Shown here piece after piece: positions 1 to 12,265 of a stretch of DNA of 64,000 nucleotides; the first letter of the stretch is position 1, and each line of letters starts with the position of its first letter. The notes under the pieces are model-generated. The model was not told where the DNA came from, made no database searches, and saw only the letters and a list, made by a program, of their open reading frames with translations. This DNA is from Glebionis coronaria. Lineage: Eukaryota > Streptophyta > Magnoliopsida > Asterales > Asteraceae. The stretch covers positions 529,954,538 through 530,018,537 of the forward strand of contig CM046876.1 in assembly GCA_025667525.1 (NCBI GenBank), given 5' to 3'. The position numbers were made by a program, and so were the translations under genes.

Positions 1-2214
1 TTATGAACTCACTTAATTTTTGGGAAGAAATTTGGATTTACATCTTGAAGTAGCGTCGACTACGTCTAAACCGGAGGATTCTACGTTACGTGCTTACGTT
101 TACATACACCGTCTTTGGTGACAGTCCGACATTTCAGAAAATAAATTTATCCGTGAATATTATTTTGAAATTTTAAATTTGTGTTAGTTCATAAACTCAC
201 AAATTTACGAGAAGAGATTAGGACTTGCGATTTTATTTTAACGTCCTTTACGACTAAACCGGAAACCTTAGGATTACGTATTTACGTTTTCGAACTCCGT
301 TTTTGATGAGACAATTTTTATTAGATTCGTTTTGTGCCGTTGATTCATAATTTATAAAAACGTTTTTCGTAAAACGACCAGAGGGCACGCAAATCGAGGA
401 AACTAGAAACGAGGAATACCCGTAAATTAGTGAGGTGGGACAAAATACATTATCCCACCCCACTAATAAACATGGAACGACACACATGACACCACATCTT
501 AGGATGTGGCATCATGTTAGCATAAAACTTACAAGTGTAAGTAAGCTTACACTTTAAGCTAGTTACTAACTCAAAACCATCAAACCATTTCTCATTACCA
601 CCATTTACACATGCAAAACAAACTCAAAATCCTCTCAACCATCACCACCTTGCCGTCCACTTTGAAGAACAAACACCCCATTTTGATCTTTTCTAGCCAT
701 GAAATACTTGTTAACTAGCTCTATCTTGGAGTTACCTTGAAGTCTTGATCATTTGGTGGCCATTTTAACAACAAAGGAGGTGATTTGCTTGTGTCTTAGG
801 GCTGATTTCTTAACTATTTTTCTTGGTGTTTGATGATCTTGGAGTTACTTTTGGTGTTCATCAAGTTCTTGTCTTCCAAAAACAAGAAATACACTTGGTT
901 GGTAAAGAAGATCATCCTCTCCATTTTTACTTGTTATTTTTGTAAAGAAAAAATGTATTTTCTTTCTTTTTATATATGTAGATGAGGAATATATGATGAT
1001 AAAAATGTTGTGTGGGGATCAAGTGTTGATAAATATGCTTAAAAATGTTAATAACCATGAGAAATAAGGCTAAAATCATGCTTATTTAGTTGGCTGTATA
1101 AAAACAGTATGTAACTAAAACTTGAACTGATAAACTTGCATGGTAGAATCCATTTACAGTAAGTACAAGATGTTATACACATGTGAGAGTTGGCCATGCA
1201 ATGGAATCATTATAATGAGTGAGATATGATCAAAACAAGATGAGTGTGCTAATCTGAATAAGCTGTTTTGTATGGACTGTTAAACATAGATAAACTTAAA
1301 ATGAGCAGTAGATATAACTAAGTTAAATGTAGCACATAATATGATGATCATTCCACCCAAAATTGAGCTTCTAATTCATTATAGAACTCTACATATGATA
1401 AAAATGGTGAAGATGAAAATAAAAATCAGATTTTGGAAATTAAAGTATAATAGTATTATATAAGCACTCAACTAAAAATAGTATAAAATGTGAATTAAAA
1501 CCCACTAACTCATATCATACATTTATATAAATATGTACAATGGTAAATAAGTGGACATTTTATAAAAATAGTAACTTGTTAAGTTTTATAAGTTATAAAA
1601 CTATAAACATGATTTTTACGACTTTTTCGGCTATTATCGAAAAATTAACGTTTTTGTTAAATAAAACTTAGATGGTTGGACCCGTCTAATATGAACTTTA
1701 TAAAACTTATATAATGATATATAAACATGTATAACAAGTAAAAACCGATAAAACCCGAACTATATAACATACGGACATTAACGGGCTAAATTAACGTTAT
1801 TGGACTAATAAAACAACAAAATGGACTAAAACACTTATAAACTTATTTATTGGGCTTAACCCATTTAGGCCCAACTTGTAAAGTGTAGATACTGATAATA
1901 TAAGTATAACATGGATTAATACAAGTTAAAGAACTTATAATAAGTTTATTGGACTTAAAACACGTAAATAGGTAAAACTAGTAAACTAGTAAGAAAATAC
2001 CAATACGTAAACACTAAAATGAGTAAAAGGGAATATGTAAACCCACTTGATCGTCATATATAAAATCATCATATGTATACATAATTATTATTTTTATAAA
2101 GTCATTGGACAAGAGTCTAAGACGAGTATTATTTGTCTAGGTTTCCGTGATTGGAGCACGTACCGTACGACCGAATTGCCGATAACCCGCCTTCCCACAT
2201 CAACGTGAGTTCAT

Positions 2215-3100
2215 AGCCTCGCACTCTTTTAAAAGTTTTTATAAATGTTTATAAACCCGCGAGGGAGATAACATGTTAGTTTTTATAAAATAGGACACCA
2301 TTTGTCCCGATTGTTTGTTTATTGATTTGGACCCGAATGATTGTATGACCCGATTGTATGACCCGATAAATGATCAAAGGACCCGATAGATGAAATGAAA
2401 TGGATTATTAAAGTTAGGTTATGTCACTAAAAGTCCCATTAGCATGAATTGTGAACTACTGGGATTTGGTAGACGCTTATGCATATAATAGTACTATTTG
2501 GGGACGATCACCCAAGTTCGCGCCTTGACGGTTGATCCCCGTCGTGCCACATTGATTGGTAAGCGAATTTATGTATGAGAAGATTTCCATAGCGTGACCT
2601 TTGTGACGACACGCTACTTTAGATGGGAAAATTGAGTATCGGGTTAGCTACCCGTTGTTGGTTTAGTAAGGTAACAATGTCATGCGGCTTATAATAATCC
2701 AAACTAACGAAATACTACTAGACAAACCGAATTACGATGTATTGCCTGACTAGCAATACGGGGTCATACTATTGATATTATGTTTGTGTTTTGGTTATAT
2801 ATAACCATATTCTTATAACGGTTTTTATTTAATCTATACAACGTTGCAAAACGTATAGTATGATTGTTTTTACGACATTGGCTCGTATAATGATTTTTAA
2901 GGCAAATGCCTATATTATGATTTTCGATAAGGATTTGTATACAAACGACTTCGGCTATTTTATGGCCTATTACAAAGATTTGTACAAAAATGATTTTCAG
3001 TAATAATTTTATACTGATATTATATTGATGGATTTTATTAAACTCTATGAATTCACTCGGCGTTATCGCTGACCTTTTCTTTTAACATGTTTTATCTCAG
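2215..3100 (+). other. Candidate intron inside the element A LTR
   Basis: A donor-like site (AACGTGAGTTCATAGCC) and an acceptor-like site (TTTTATCTCAG followed by GTACTTGAAGG) bound this stretch. The same pair occurs in the other A LTR (22476-23371), in LTR F (58842-59497) and on the minus strand of both B LTRs (4251-4820 and 12612-13181), although the sequences between have diverged greatly. A GCGAGGG-GATA(A)CATG block follows the donor by roughly 50 bp in each. Splicing is an inference; the conserved blocks could have another role. Confidence 0.35.
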
Positions 3101-3202
3101 GTACTTGAAGGTAATTCTCGGGAAGACATCAAGAATTCATGGCCCGCACCTAAATACTTATTTCCATTCAAATGTTTTGTAAAACCTGTATTAAATACAA
3201 TG

Positions 3203-3418
3203 ACTTGGGACCTATGTAACTTTGATATTTATGAATGGAAATACTTTATTATTAAACGACGCGAATTTTAAAGCGTTGTCTATGATGTGAGTAATGTGCT
3301 ATCCCGTAACACTTGCGACCTATGTAACTTTAATATTTATGAATGGAAATACTTTATTATTAAACGACGCGAATTTTTAAGCGTTGTCTATGATGTGAGT
3401 AATGTGATATCCCGTAAC
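3203..3418 (+). repeat. 108-bp tandem duplication in the A 5' LTR
   Basis: Two units start at 3203 and 3311 (ACTTGGGACC and ACTTGCGACC), each ending near the words CCCGTAACAC. The same duplication is in the 3' LTR (23474-23689), so it predates insertion. The unit length is a multiple of three, and in the 3' LTR the pair forms an open frame, but nothing suggests it is coding. Confidence 0.9.
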
Positions 3419-3471
3419 ACCAACTAGTCTTCCGCTGTATTGAGTTGTATAAATTTTGGGGTGTTACAGTT

Positions 3472-3489
3472 TGGTACTAGAGCTCTCGT
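3472..3489 (+). other. Primer binding site of element A (initiator-Met type, imperfect)
   Basis: TGGTACTAGAGC lies three bases after the 5' LTR. It resembles the usual plant initiator-tRNA-Met site TGGTATCAGAGC with two changes, and its position is right for priming minus-strand DNA synthesis. Confidence 0.7.
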
Positions 3490-3903
<414 letters not shown>

Positions 3904-6792
3904 TATAACACCCCCAACAAATGCTATGCGCAGCGGAACTACAACATTTGGGTGCTACGTAGTTATCATCACACATAAGCTATATTAAACGACTCAAAGA
4001 GACGTAAAAGTTTAAACATAAATTTAAACATTGTTAAAATCATACAAGTCTACAGTTTTCCAAATCCCAAGATAATGCTAAACAGAGTTTGCGTTAGGTC
4101 CCCACTGAATCTCAACCCAAAAGTACATTTTTGCTCACATGACAGAATAATAAAAGAGTTTTAAGTTAACTAAGGGTGGAAAAACAAGTAGACCGCCAAG
4201 CCACAACAACTTCCATCCTCACATGCCGCGCTGCTATCAACCTTGGTTACCTGAAACACATGCTTAAAACTGTCAACACAAAGGTTGAGTGAATCTATAG
4301 GTTTATCAAATCATAAGTTAAACATAAGTACTAAAAACCAATCATGATCATTCAATAGCATTGTCGCGCAAACAATCTATTATTCAAGGATATGACAATT
4401 GTGTTTAAGCTCATGACACTAATCCGTTAACTCAATCACCCGCGTAATAATTACCGGCGTGATTCAGATGAAACCAGTGCCCCTACTAAAGGCATTAGTT
4501 GCAATTATACCTTATCTCTTATCACAAATTATCCGTCCGCAGGGGGTATCAACGTACTAGCCCTCATCTCGGATAGGGTAGTCAACCCCATAGTACTATC
4601 ACTTTGTATAAGCGGCTATTTCCCCCTTCGCAAGGACAAGACAATAGTTAATAGTTCATGAAATTAGGGCCTTTTGCAACTAGGTACTCAACACAATTTC
4701 AAGCCAATATTCGGGTCCAACAATCATTCATGACTTATGTTCATTTTCATTTAAATAGCATGTATCCCCCTCGCGGGTAAAAACATTTGAAATAAGTAAA
4801 GAGCGAGGCTATAGACTCACCTTGCGTAGTAGTAGTGGTTCTAGCGAAGACGTAACGAGAAATGTCACCGACGACGTGGATGCCCGGGAAAATCAAACAC
4901 TTGACCTAAAAATCAAGGTACGCAAACCAATCAATACTCCGCGTACATTATTGTACTAAACACACGCAAATGCAAACACACTCAATGCTTATGAAAACTC
5001 ACGCCAAAGTCAAACAAGTGATATTTACTAGACACGAGCCATTTTTATACTTTATTAAAACTAGTACTCATTTTACAATTCTGCCGGTACATACCGAATG
5101 TACGGGCTGTTTTCTACGACTTAAGTACTTGTATAAAATTCAAAAAAATTCACAAAAATACCTCATGACCTGTATAAAACCCATATTTATTCCCATGAAA
5201 AGTTTTCACTTCTATGACTCGTTACAGATCACATTTCTAAACGTACACATTTAGGACTGATTTTGCACTTTGACCATGTTGGACTTGTTTGACCCATTTA
5301 AAATGCACCATTGACCAATACAAAACCTAAGTCTAAAAATAGACTCACAAGTGCAGGTTTGAAACCAAAAATCAACTTTCAATAATTTACCAAACTCTAT
5401 CTATGGTCCCCAGGATTTGACCCAAAACCAAACACAAATTCGGATTGTGTTGATTCTCATCTCCCGGTACACGAACTTTCAAAATATCATAACTTTTGAC
5501 TCGTTTGGAGTCGTAAGCTCTACTTTACACCGAAACGAAGCTAAAACAAAGCTCTACAAATACATCCAATGTTTATTACCTGTTTGAGAAGTTAAACCCA
5601 CGAAAATAAGCCCTAAACATCCTGGTCTAAAATCACCCTTCCAAAATCATTCCAAAACTTGTTTCCAATCCATTCTATCATTACCTAAGCCTATACCCAT
5701 TACTTATAATCATTCCCAAACACTATAATCAGTATAGAACACTATGAACATCAAATCTAAATCAAAACCTAAAGCCTAATTCAAGCATGCAATATGTTTA
5801 AACCATTCAAACACACCCAAAACATCAACCTAGACATAAACCCAGGACACATTTCATCAAACACCTTGAACCCACCAAACCCCCCATAATTTCGTGGCTT
5901 TTTGGGGCTGTAGAACACCAAAAACATAAAACCCATCTTGTTTTATGGATTAATTAACATTATCAACACACCAATTAAACAAATTCATGATTTAATTAGA
6001 TCAAAACGTATTTTTGAAAAACCATTGATTCTTGGAAAAATCAAGATGTTGCATGTGTTTTTTTAATGGATGAAAAGACTTACAAAGATGAAAGGAGGAT
6101 GGGTCTTTGATTGCTTTTTCCAAAAACCCAAAAAAAATGGTGGTGGAGGTGGTTTTGTGGTGGTGGCCGGCGGTGATGGAGAGAGAGGGGATGAACCCTA
6201 ATTTTTGGAAGTTAGAAATGAAGTGTGTGTGTGTGTAGTTCTTCCTTTTGTAAAAATGGAGGGGCTAATTTTGACAAGTTGGCTATCTTTTGGCCTTGTA
6301 AATAAACAACCATTTTTAAAGAGCGACAATGAGTTAGTAGCCGGTTTTGAAAATTTACGGGAGTCGGGTTTCGCCCCGAACACTTGAAAATACTTTTAAA
6401 TGGTTCAAACGCACACAAAACGAATATACACATGGTTCCGACTCGACTTAACACGTAATAAAAACAAAATCTCGAAAAACTCAAATATCGATCAATCGAT
6501 AATAAAAGGTAAATTTTGGGCATCCGTCGGTATTGTAGTCGTTATCGGTTCTTCTTAAATCGTCAAATGTTAAATTATGAACGTAAACGTTGGTTTCAAC
6601 TTAAACCTTCAAATAAATCCACGATAAAAATTCTTAAAAATTTCAAAAATATACGTAAAATAGGATTAAATAAATGACGTTGGGCTCGGGATATCACATC
6701 CACAAGTGAGCCACAACTTAAGAGAGATGCTCATACTGAACAGCTCTTGAGACAATAACTTAGCATCATACGGCACTTTCACGGGTCTTACA
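3904..6792 (-). repeat. Element B 3' LTR
   Basis: Read on the minus strand it begins TGTAAGACCCGTG and ends GGGGGTGTTATA, so its termini are TG...TA rather than TG...CA. It pairs with 12266-15151. It shares with the A and F LTRs a GTGAGTCTATAGCCTCGC block and a GCGAGGGGGATACATG block, marking them as related families. A 94-codon plus-strand ORF present in both B LTRs has no coding signature. Confidence 0.92.
4251..4820 (-). other. Candidate intron inside the element B LTR (left copy)
   Basis: On the minus strand a strong donor-like site (GCAAGGTGAGTCTATAG) at 4820 and an acceptor-like site (TGTGTTTCAG followed by GTAACC) at 4251 are spaced 570 bp apart. The right LTR has the same pair at 13181 and 12612, with the same spacing. 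The arrangement matches that in LTRs A and F. Confidence 0.35.
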
Positions 6793-6812
6793 TCCTCCCC
6801 TCCTTAAAGGAG
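6793..6812 (-). other. Polypurine tract of element B
   Basis: On the minus strand CTCCTTTAAGGAGGGGAGGA runs directly into the LTR start TGTAAGACC. This is the plus-strand primer for reverse transcription and fixes the element's orientation. GGGACGTCG just upstream resembles the end of Tekay-type elements. Confidence 0.8.
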
Positions 6813-6979
6813 CGACGTCCCGGCGCTCTCCGGTTCTTATACTCGCATTTCGTACTACTAGAAAGATGAGAGTACTACTTCCTAAAGAGGTCTTCACATT
6901 CCGATGTGGACTTCGGTTCACGTCTCGGATTCCATCACACCTTCACGATGAGTATTATACCTTGCTTTTATCTCTTAAC

Positions 6980-7040
6980 ATCTCGATCCATGGTCTCCAC
7001 TTCAATTTCCCAATTTCTTCCTACGGTTATCGACACGTCT
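6980..7040 (-). pseudogene. Integrase C-terminus trace of element B
   Basis: Minus-strand translation near 7040-6980 gives DNRRKKLGN, a stop, then SGDHGSRC. Chromovirus integrases typically have at this place a YADNRRK-type motif followed by an acidic GD-H segment and a WKG motif. The position, just upstream of the purine tract, fits. It is short and broken; the call rests on motif resemblance only. Confidence 0.5.
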
Positions 7041-9187
7041 CTTCTCACAGCTTCTCGCGGTTAGCAAGTGATTCTTAATCTACACCATTTCTTCCGTAGC
7101 CTCTCGAATCATTTCAAGTTCATTCAACTGACTTTTCCTTACTTCATTCTATCCAACTGGCGATCTACATTTTCATCCACAAGATGCTTCCACTGGTGCA
7201 GCTTCCACACTAACACGGTAAATGTTGTTGTACAAGAATTTTATCAAGGACACATGTCGATCTCAACTACTACCAAAATCAAACACACACGTTCGGAGCA
7301 TGTCTTCCAACTTTCGAATCGTCCTTTCACTTGGTTCATCGTCTCATAAAAACAACTACTCACAAAATAAAATCGCACGGGTCACACATAACCCCATCGA
7401 AAACGTTCAGAATATACAAGACGAAGTAATTATTACTAGTCGTACGAAATCACCTTGTCGCAATATTAGGTACATACAAACCTATTTTCAAAAAAACGAA
7501 TTCATCGATACGGTAATCATTCAACGTATACATAACTCTCTCGAAAACATCACAAACCAATCAAACATAAAAGCCATTATGAGGCACATAAAGCTATATC
7601 ACGACATGTTTGCGAAATAGCCAAACCATGCCAAGTAAATAAGTTCAACCAAGTTAACTCATGCTTGCTAATCAGCCAAGCCATGATAAAATAAGAAATG
7701 TTGACATATTTCTCGGATGAGTCCAGTCAAAAGAAAATTGCAAGTTAAAGAAGGTTTACGAGCTTGCCAGCTATGGATGCATATCCAAAAAGAAATAAAA
7801 TACATACATATGTCATCGCAGGGCGCTCACCCATGGATTCATACACAAAAGATATTACAAGAACACCATCTCACTTTCGTCCCAAACGTGGTCAGAATCT
7901 CAATGGCATCGCCGTTCACAGTTATAAGTATATTACATGGCACATGTTCTTCATGATCGGACTTCATTGGACAATGTCGTCTCAAGTTCTCACAACTTAC
8001 GATCACTTGACCAGATCACATACAACATAAACACATAAAAGACAAGGGTTCACCATAAAATCATCAACTATGGCTATCTATCGTTTAACCATCGATAATC
8101 AAGGATGGTTGAGTCAAGCAAAGAGGATTCATCACTTGAATAAACGAAGACGGCAACAGAATTGTCTTCCAACTACCGATGCACAGTTGGTAAACTTCAA
8201 CAGTTTATCACGTGTCATAAAACATATCAAAAGAACGAGAAAAGAAAATAAATAAGGTACGATACGTTTGATGTAGGATAAGTCTTCATCATTCCCCTCA
8301 GAGTCACTTGAGCTCTGATTTCCTCTACTTTGGCAGTCTTCTATTCTTGTTTAAAATTCCTTCTCAGTGTCGGTACGAGTCCCTTTGGTATTTCGTCAAC
8401 ACCCTAGCGATTCCGATAAAATTTCACACGTTACACACAACACATTTCCAAAATTACTCGGTCACAGTGACTTACTAAGTCAACGCCAAACAAAAAGAAA
8501 AGATTTCAAAGAACACAAGAAAATTCAAAAAAAAAATTTCTTTAAGAATCAAAGAAATTACGACTACTTGCAAAAACGATCCACCATTTTAAAAAGAAAC
8601 TTTCTCATCCAAACGTTTATCAAAACACTACAAGTTTCAAGATGATCAATTTGTTTGACACGATATTGCCCTTCCTAAACTATGCATAATTAGCTAGATC
8701 GTGCATACTTAAGGATCAAGCAACAACAATTAAAAAAACAGGACTCTTCCCGAATTATGCATAGTTAGCTAAGCTGTGCATAATTGAGGATCGAGTGACG
8801 ACACAAACAGTATTATTACATACCAAATATGACTATGAAAGTTTTTGACCTAATCTTCAAAATAATTAAACCATTTGAAATGAAATTTGAAATGGGAAAA
8901 TATTGTTACCATCGTTTTAAGAAACACATCAAACATTCTTCGTCCACTTTGGAAACAACTTTTGCTTGGCCTTTTTATGAGAAAATAAATAAATAAATAA
9001 ATCGACACCATTCGCATTTGGTTGAACGAACCATTTGACACACTCATACATATTTTCAAAATAAACTACTCACAAATTAACGGTAAGGTGGTTCATGATT
9101 AAAGATCATTGCAAGCACAACAAGTAATAAAATCAAAAATCAATGAGATCGAACGAGGTAAACGAGCAATATAATTGCCAACTAAAA

Positions 9188-9472
9188 TTAACTACATCGG
9201 AAACGAAAATACTTCAAATATATGACAAAAGTCTCGGGATAACAACAGCGATCTACGGATACATGGAGTAAAAATTGAATATCAACACAAGCGTCAAAAA
9301 TAAAACAACGCTCATAATTCCCATCGTCTCGAGTTGCACACACATTCCACCAAGGGTATACGGAGAGAGGAGAATAATCACTTGGTCGAATAGAAACAAT
9401 TTCACCGGGAAGACCGAGTTCTTTCACCTCTACAATTCGGTAAAGCGGCTTCGCCTCCTCGCTTTTGTTCAA
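9188..9472 (-). pseudogene. Reverse transcriptase N-terminal trace of element B
   Basis: A minus-strand frame contains in order KPLYR, VKEL, IRPSDYSP, and TRDDGNYERCFIFDA. Ty3/gypsy RTs have at this place APYR, KEL, IRPS-SPWG, and a KKDGS-R-CIDYREL block, with similar spacing. The match fades after about residue 55 and the catalytic YxDD segment is not seen, so this is a decayed fragment. It lies in the middle of B's interior, as expected for pol. Confidence 0.5.
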
Positions 9473-12243
9473 TATAAATAAATAGCCAATTTAATGAAGA
9501 TTTATAGCATCATTCAAGTAAATACAGAATTTTAGGTTCCATTAACCGAAAGAAGAAAAGTCACAACGTCCATGAACAGGACAGAATATACCGGGTGACA
9601 TACCCTCATCATCAAGTCCTAGCGAAATAGTAGTTTTAAAATAAATATAATAATAATGGTTTCATATCATGGAAAATATTAAAATGAACAGTCACATGAC
9701 GACTCAAGTTCAAATACAGACTCATAAAATCAAAGAAGGGATGTCGGACGACCGAACCCTTGTGACTCAAAACATTACATATACATCTTTATTAAATAAT
9801 ATACAAGTAGGCGTGTGTTGTATAATCCAGTTGCGTATAATAATTAGTGTTACCTTGTACATTGTAAAACCGAACATTTACACATTTTTAATTTGTGTTA
9901 CACCATTAAAGATTTTATACCTTTCATTTTCCAACCTTTACAACGTTTTCATTTCTGGAAAAATTTCAATCTCTCGGAAATTATTAACATTAGTAGATGC
10001 GGTGACTCGGTTATCATAATTGATAAAATCATTAGTTTTGAAAATCTCGATACTCGCGTCAAAATCTCAATAATCTTCATATCTTTAAGTACCAAAAACG
10101 TACATAGTAAGAATTTTCAAAGTTTTACGTTATTACGACATATCTTATTACGTATATACAAATATCTAAAATAACTCAATCTAGTCCAATTAACTCTTAA
10201 AATCAACCTTTGACTTTTTATTATACACATGTGTTCCTTAAAATTGATGTGTATGCTATATTTTATTCACGCGACTCGAGTCAGGCGTCAAAGACGTTTC
10301 ACGTAGTATTATCTCGGATAAATTACTGATTTTAGTCGAGACTTGAATCTCAAAAATAATAACAATATAATAATATAATAATTTATCATAAATGCTTATT
10401 TCAATAATTCTAAAATATATAAATTCAACTTTTAATCATTAGCCCATTATCAAGTGATTTTAAAACTAACACATCTCGCAGCGGAATAAAACAAAAGATT
10501 TTTCAAACGATTTTAAACAAGCATCATCGAATTATGCATAGTGATTCTCTATAACGACAATTAAATAAACAAATGATTTCCAATGACGTTCCATCAATGT
10601 TTAAAAAAATTTATTTCAAGCATTATAATTTCTTACTTAAGGTGTATATTCCGATTTTTATCTCAGTTTATTCGCTATAACAAGTAACGTGTTCTAGTTT
10701 ACACCAATGCATACGTAAACATAACCTTATGTTTAAAATAAAACCAATTTTACAAGGTTCTTATCTCCAAAATACATGACCAATTCTTCTACTCATGTTT
10801 TATATTACAAGATACGCCAAAAGTTTAATGACCTAACATTAATTCATATTAAATTAAAAGTTTCATATACTCAACAATCATATCGTAAATTTTATTATAA
10901 ACTCCTTTTTTAAATTATATTAAATAAATTCTTAACAAATCCATCACTAGCTTCTAGTATCAAATTATTAATATATAAAAACAAGGATTTTACGAGTAGT
11001 ATAAATTACTTATTATGATATACCAACCAAGGTTGAAGGAAAAATAATTTCATCTTGTCCATTTCTTCTCTACACTTATTTTTACTTGTTACAAGACACA
11101 TCATAAGTCATTTTTATCCAAAAGTTTCATCCGCCAAGTATTAAATATGTAAAACACTTTATGTTTAACTCTTTCAATCAACAAAGTTTAGTGCTTACTT
11201 AACTCACACAAATGTCGGACCTCGTCATATATGCTATCAAATTCAAAATAATGAAACAACAAAAACAAAATGAAATAAACGAAGCGAGAATACGTATGTC
11301 AACTAAATGTTGTTATCGGCCTCGGATGAGTCTCGAAATCGTACTCCACAAAATTAACACAAAAACCACCCAAATTCCAAGTTATCGCGATTGATCACAA
11401 CGCTAGTCTATTTTAAAACACATCTTTAAAATTCAAGTAGAATAGTAAACAACGATTAAATGGCAACACGCCTCAACCACGTTTTATAACACACACAAAT
11501 GTGATTCGTCGCTACGATGTACGCATCGTTGATTATACTTCGTCTATATTATAGTTACGCCAACTATCATATCAAACCCATAAGGAATAAAGGAAATAAA
11601 GTAATACGTAAGTAAATTACGTTTCAAAAGAAAATGTCCAAAATGACACATCACGGTGCGATAACGACAATCGAGATCAATCTAGTCAATATACAATATG
11701 TTACGAAGCGTTATTTACGTATCTAGAGTATCAAACGAGGTTCATATTCGGTTATCCGAACAATAAATTAATTATCAAGATTGATAATTAGCGGTAAGGC
11801 CGAATTCTCAACAAAACCGCATTTTAATGTACGATAATTACCCAAGGACCATTGCTTCACGTGCAATGCCTTTAAATACCATAGTATATACATACTTATA
11901 CATACAACCATTCCTACATACACGTAGGATTAAAACGCGGTGTTGCCATGTAATGCAATGTAGCCCGTTATGCCAAATACATGCAACATGTAAGATAATC
12001 TTACGAGAATTTATAAATTACGATAATAAGTACTCAACGTACACAACAATATATCTCAATATATATCAAAGTATTTACTTACTAAATACTAGGGAATTCA
12101 AATTTGAGGGATACATCTAAAATATAAAGCAATGCTAAAGAAATCTTATCGGAGCCATGCAGGATAGTTGTGTGCTTGAACAATTTCTTACGACACCAAA
12201 AGTTATAGTTTAGGATTTTTCAAAATGACCTAGTTCTCTATAA

Positions 12244-12262
12244 CTCATGGCTCTGATTACCA
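12244..12262 (-). other. Primer binding site of element B (Met type)
   Basis: On the minus strand TGGTAATCAGAGCCATGAG starts three bases after the 5' LTR (12266-15151). It resembles the initiator-Met site TGGTATCAGAGCC with one extra base. It confirms that the right LTR is the 5' LTR. Confidence 0.78.
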
Positions 12263-12265
12263 ATC

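Larger units (their letters stand above)
1..3468 (+). repeat. Element A 5' LTR (partial)
   Basis: This copy matches 20284-23739 nearly base for base, with small indels and scattered substitutions. The first base of the window corresponds to base 75 of the other LTR. It ends GGTGTTACA and is followed after three bases by the primer binding site. It contains a 108-bp tandem duplication near its 3' end and a possible intron (2215-3100). ORFs inside it are short and show no protein signature. Confidence 0.92.
6813..12243 (-). other. Element B internal region, mostly unrecognisable
   Basis: This stretch should have carried gag-pol of element B. Only two protein traces are visible (6980-7040 and 9188-9472). 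The rest is AT-rich, full of stops on both strands, with frequent CG dinucleotides. Short plus-strand ORFs at 6866-8645 and 9669-10174 match nothing I recognise and run against the element's orientation. I see no second insertion with clear ends. Confidence 0.6.

Noticed and set aside
254..487. 77-codon minus-strand ORF, repeated at 20537-20770
   Set aside because: It is present twice only because it lies in the two LTRs of element A. No recognisable domain and no start context.
4970..5254. 94-codon plus-strand ORF, repeated at 13331-13615
   Set aside because: Conserved only because it lies in both B LTRs, antisense to the element. Composition is not protein-like.
6866..8645. Series of plus-strand ORFs of 60-130 codons in the interior of B
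   Set aside because: B's coding strand is minus; these are chance frames in decayed DNA without recognised motifs.
12244..12262. tRNA-like words at the primer sites, considered as tRNA genes
   Set aside because: Only the 3'-end complement of a tRNA is present next to an LTR; no cloverleaf.
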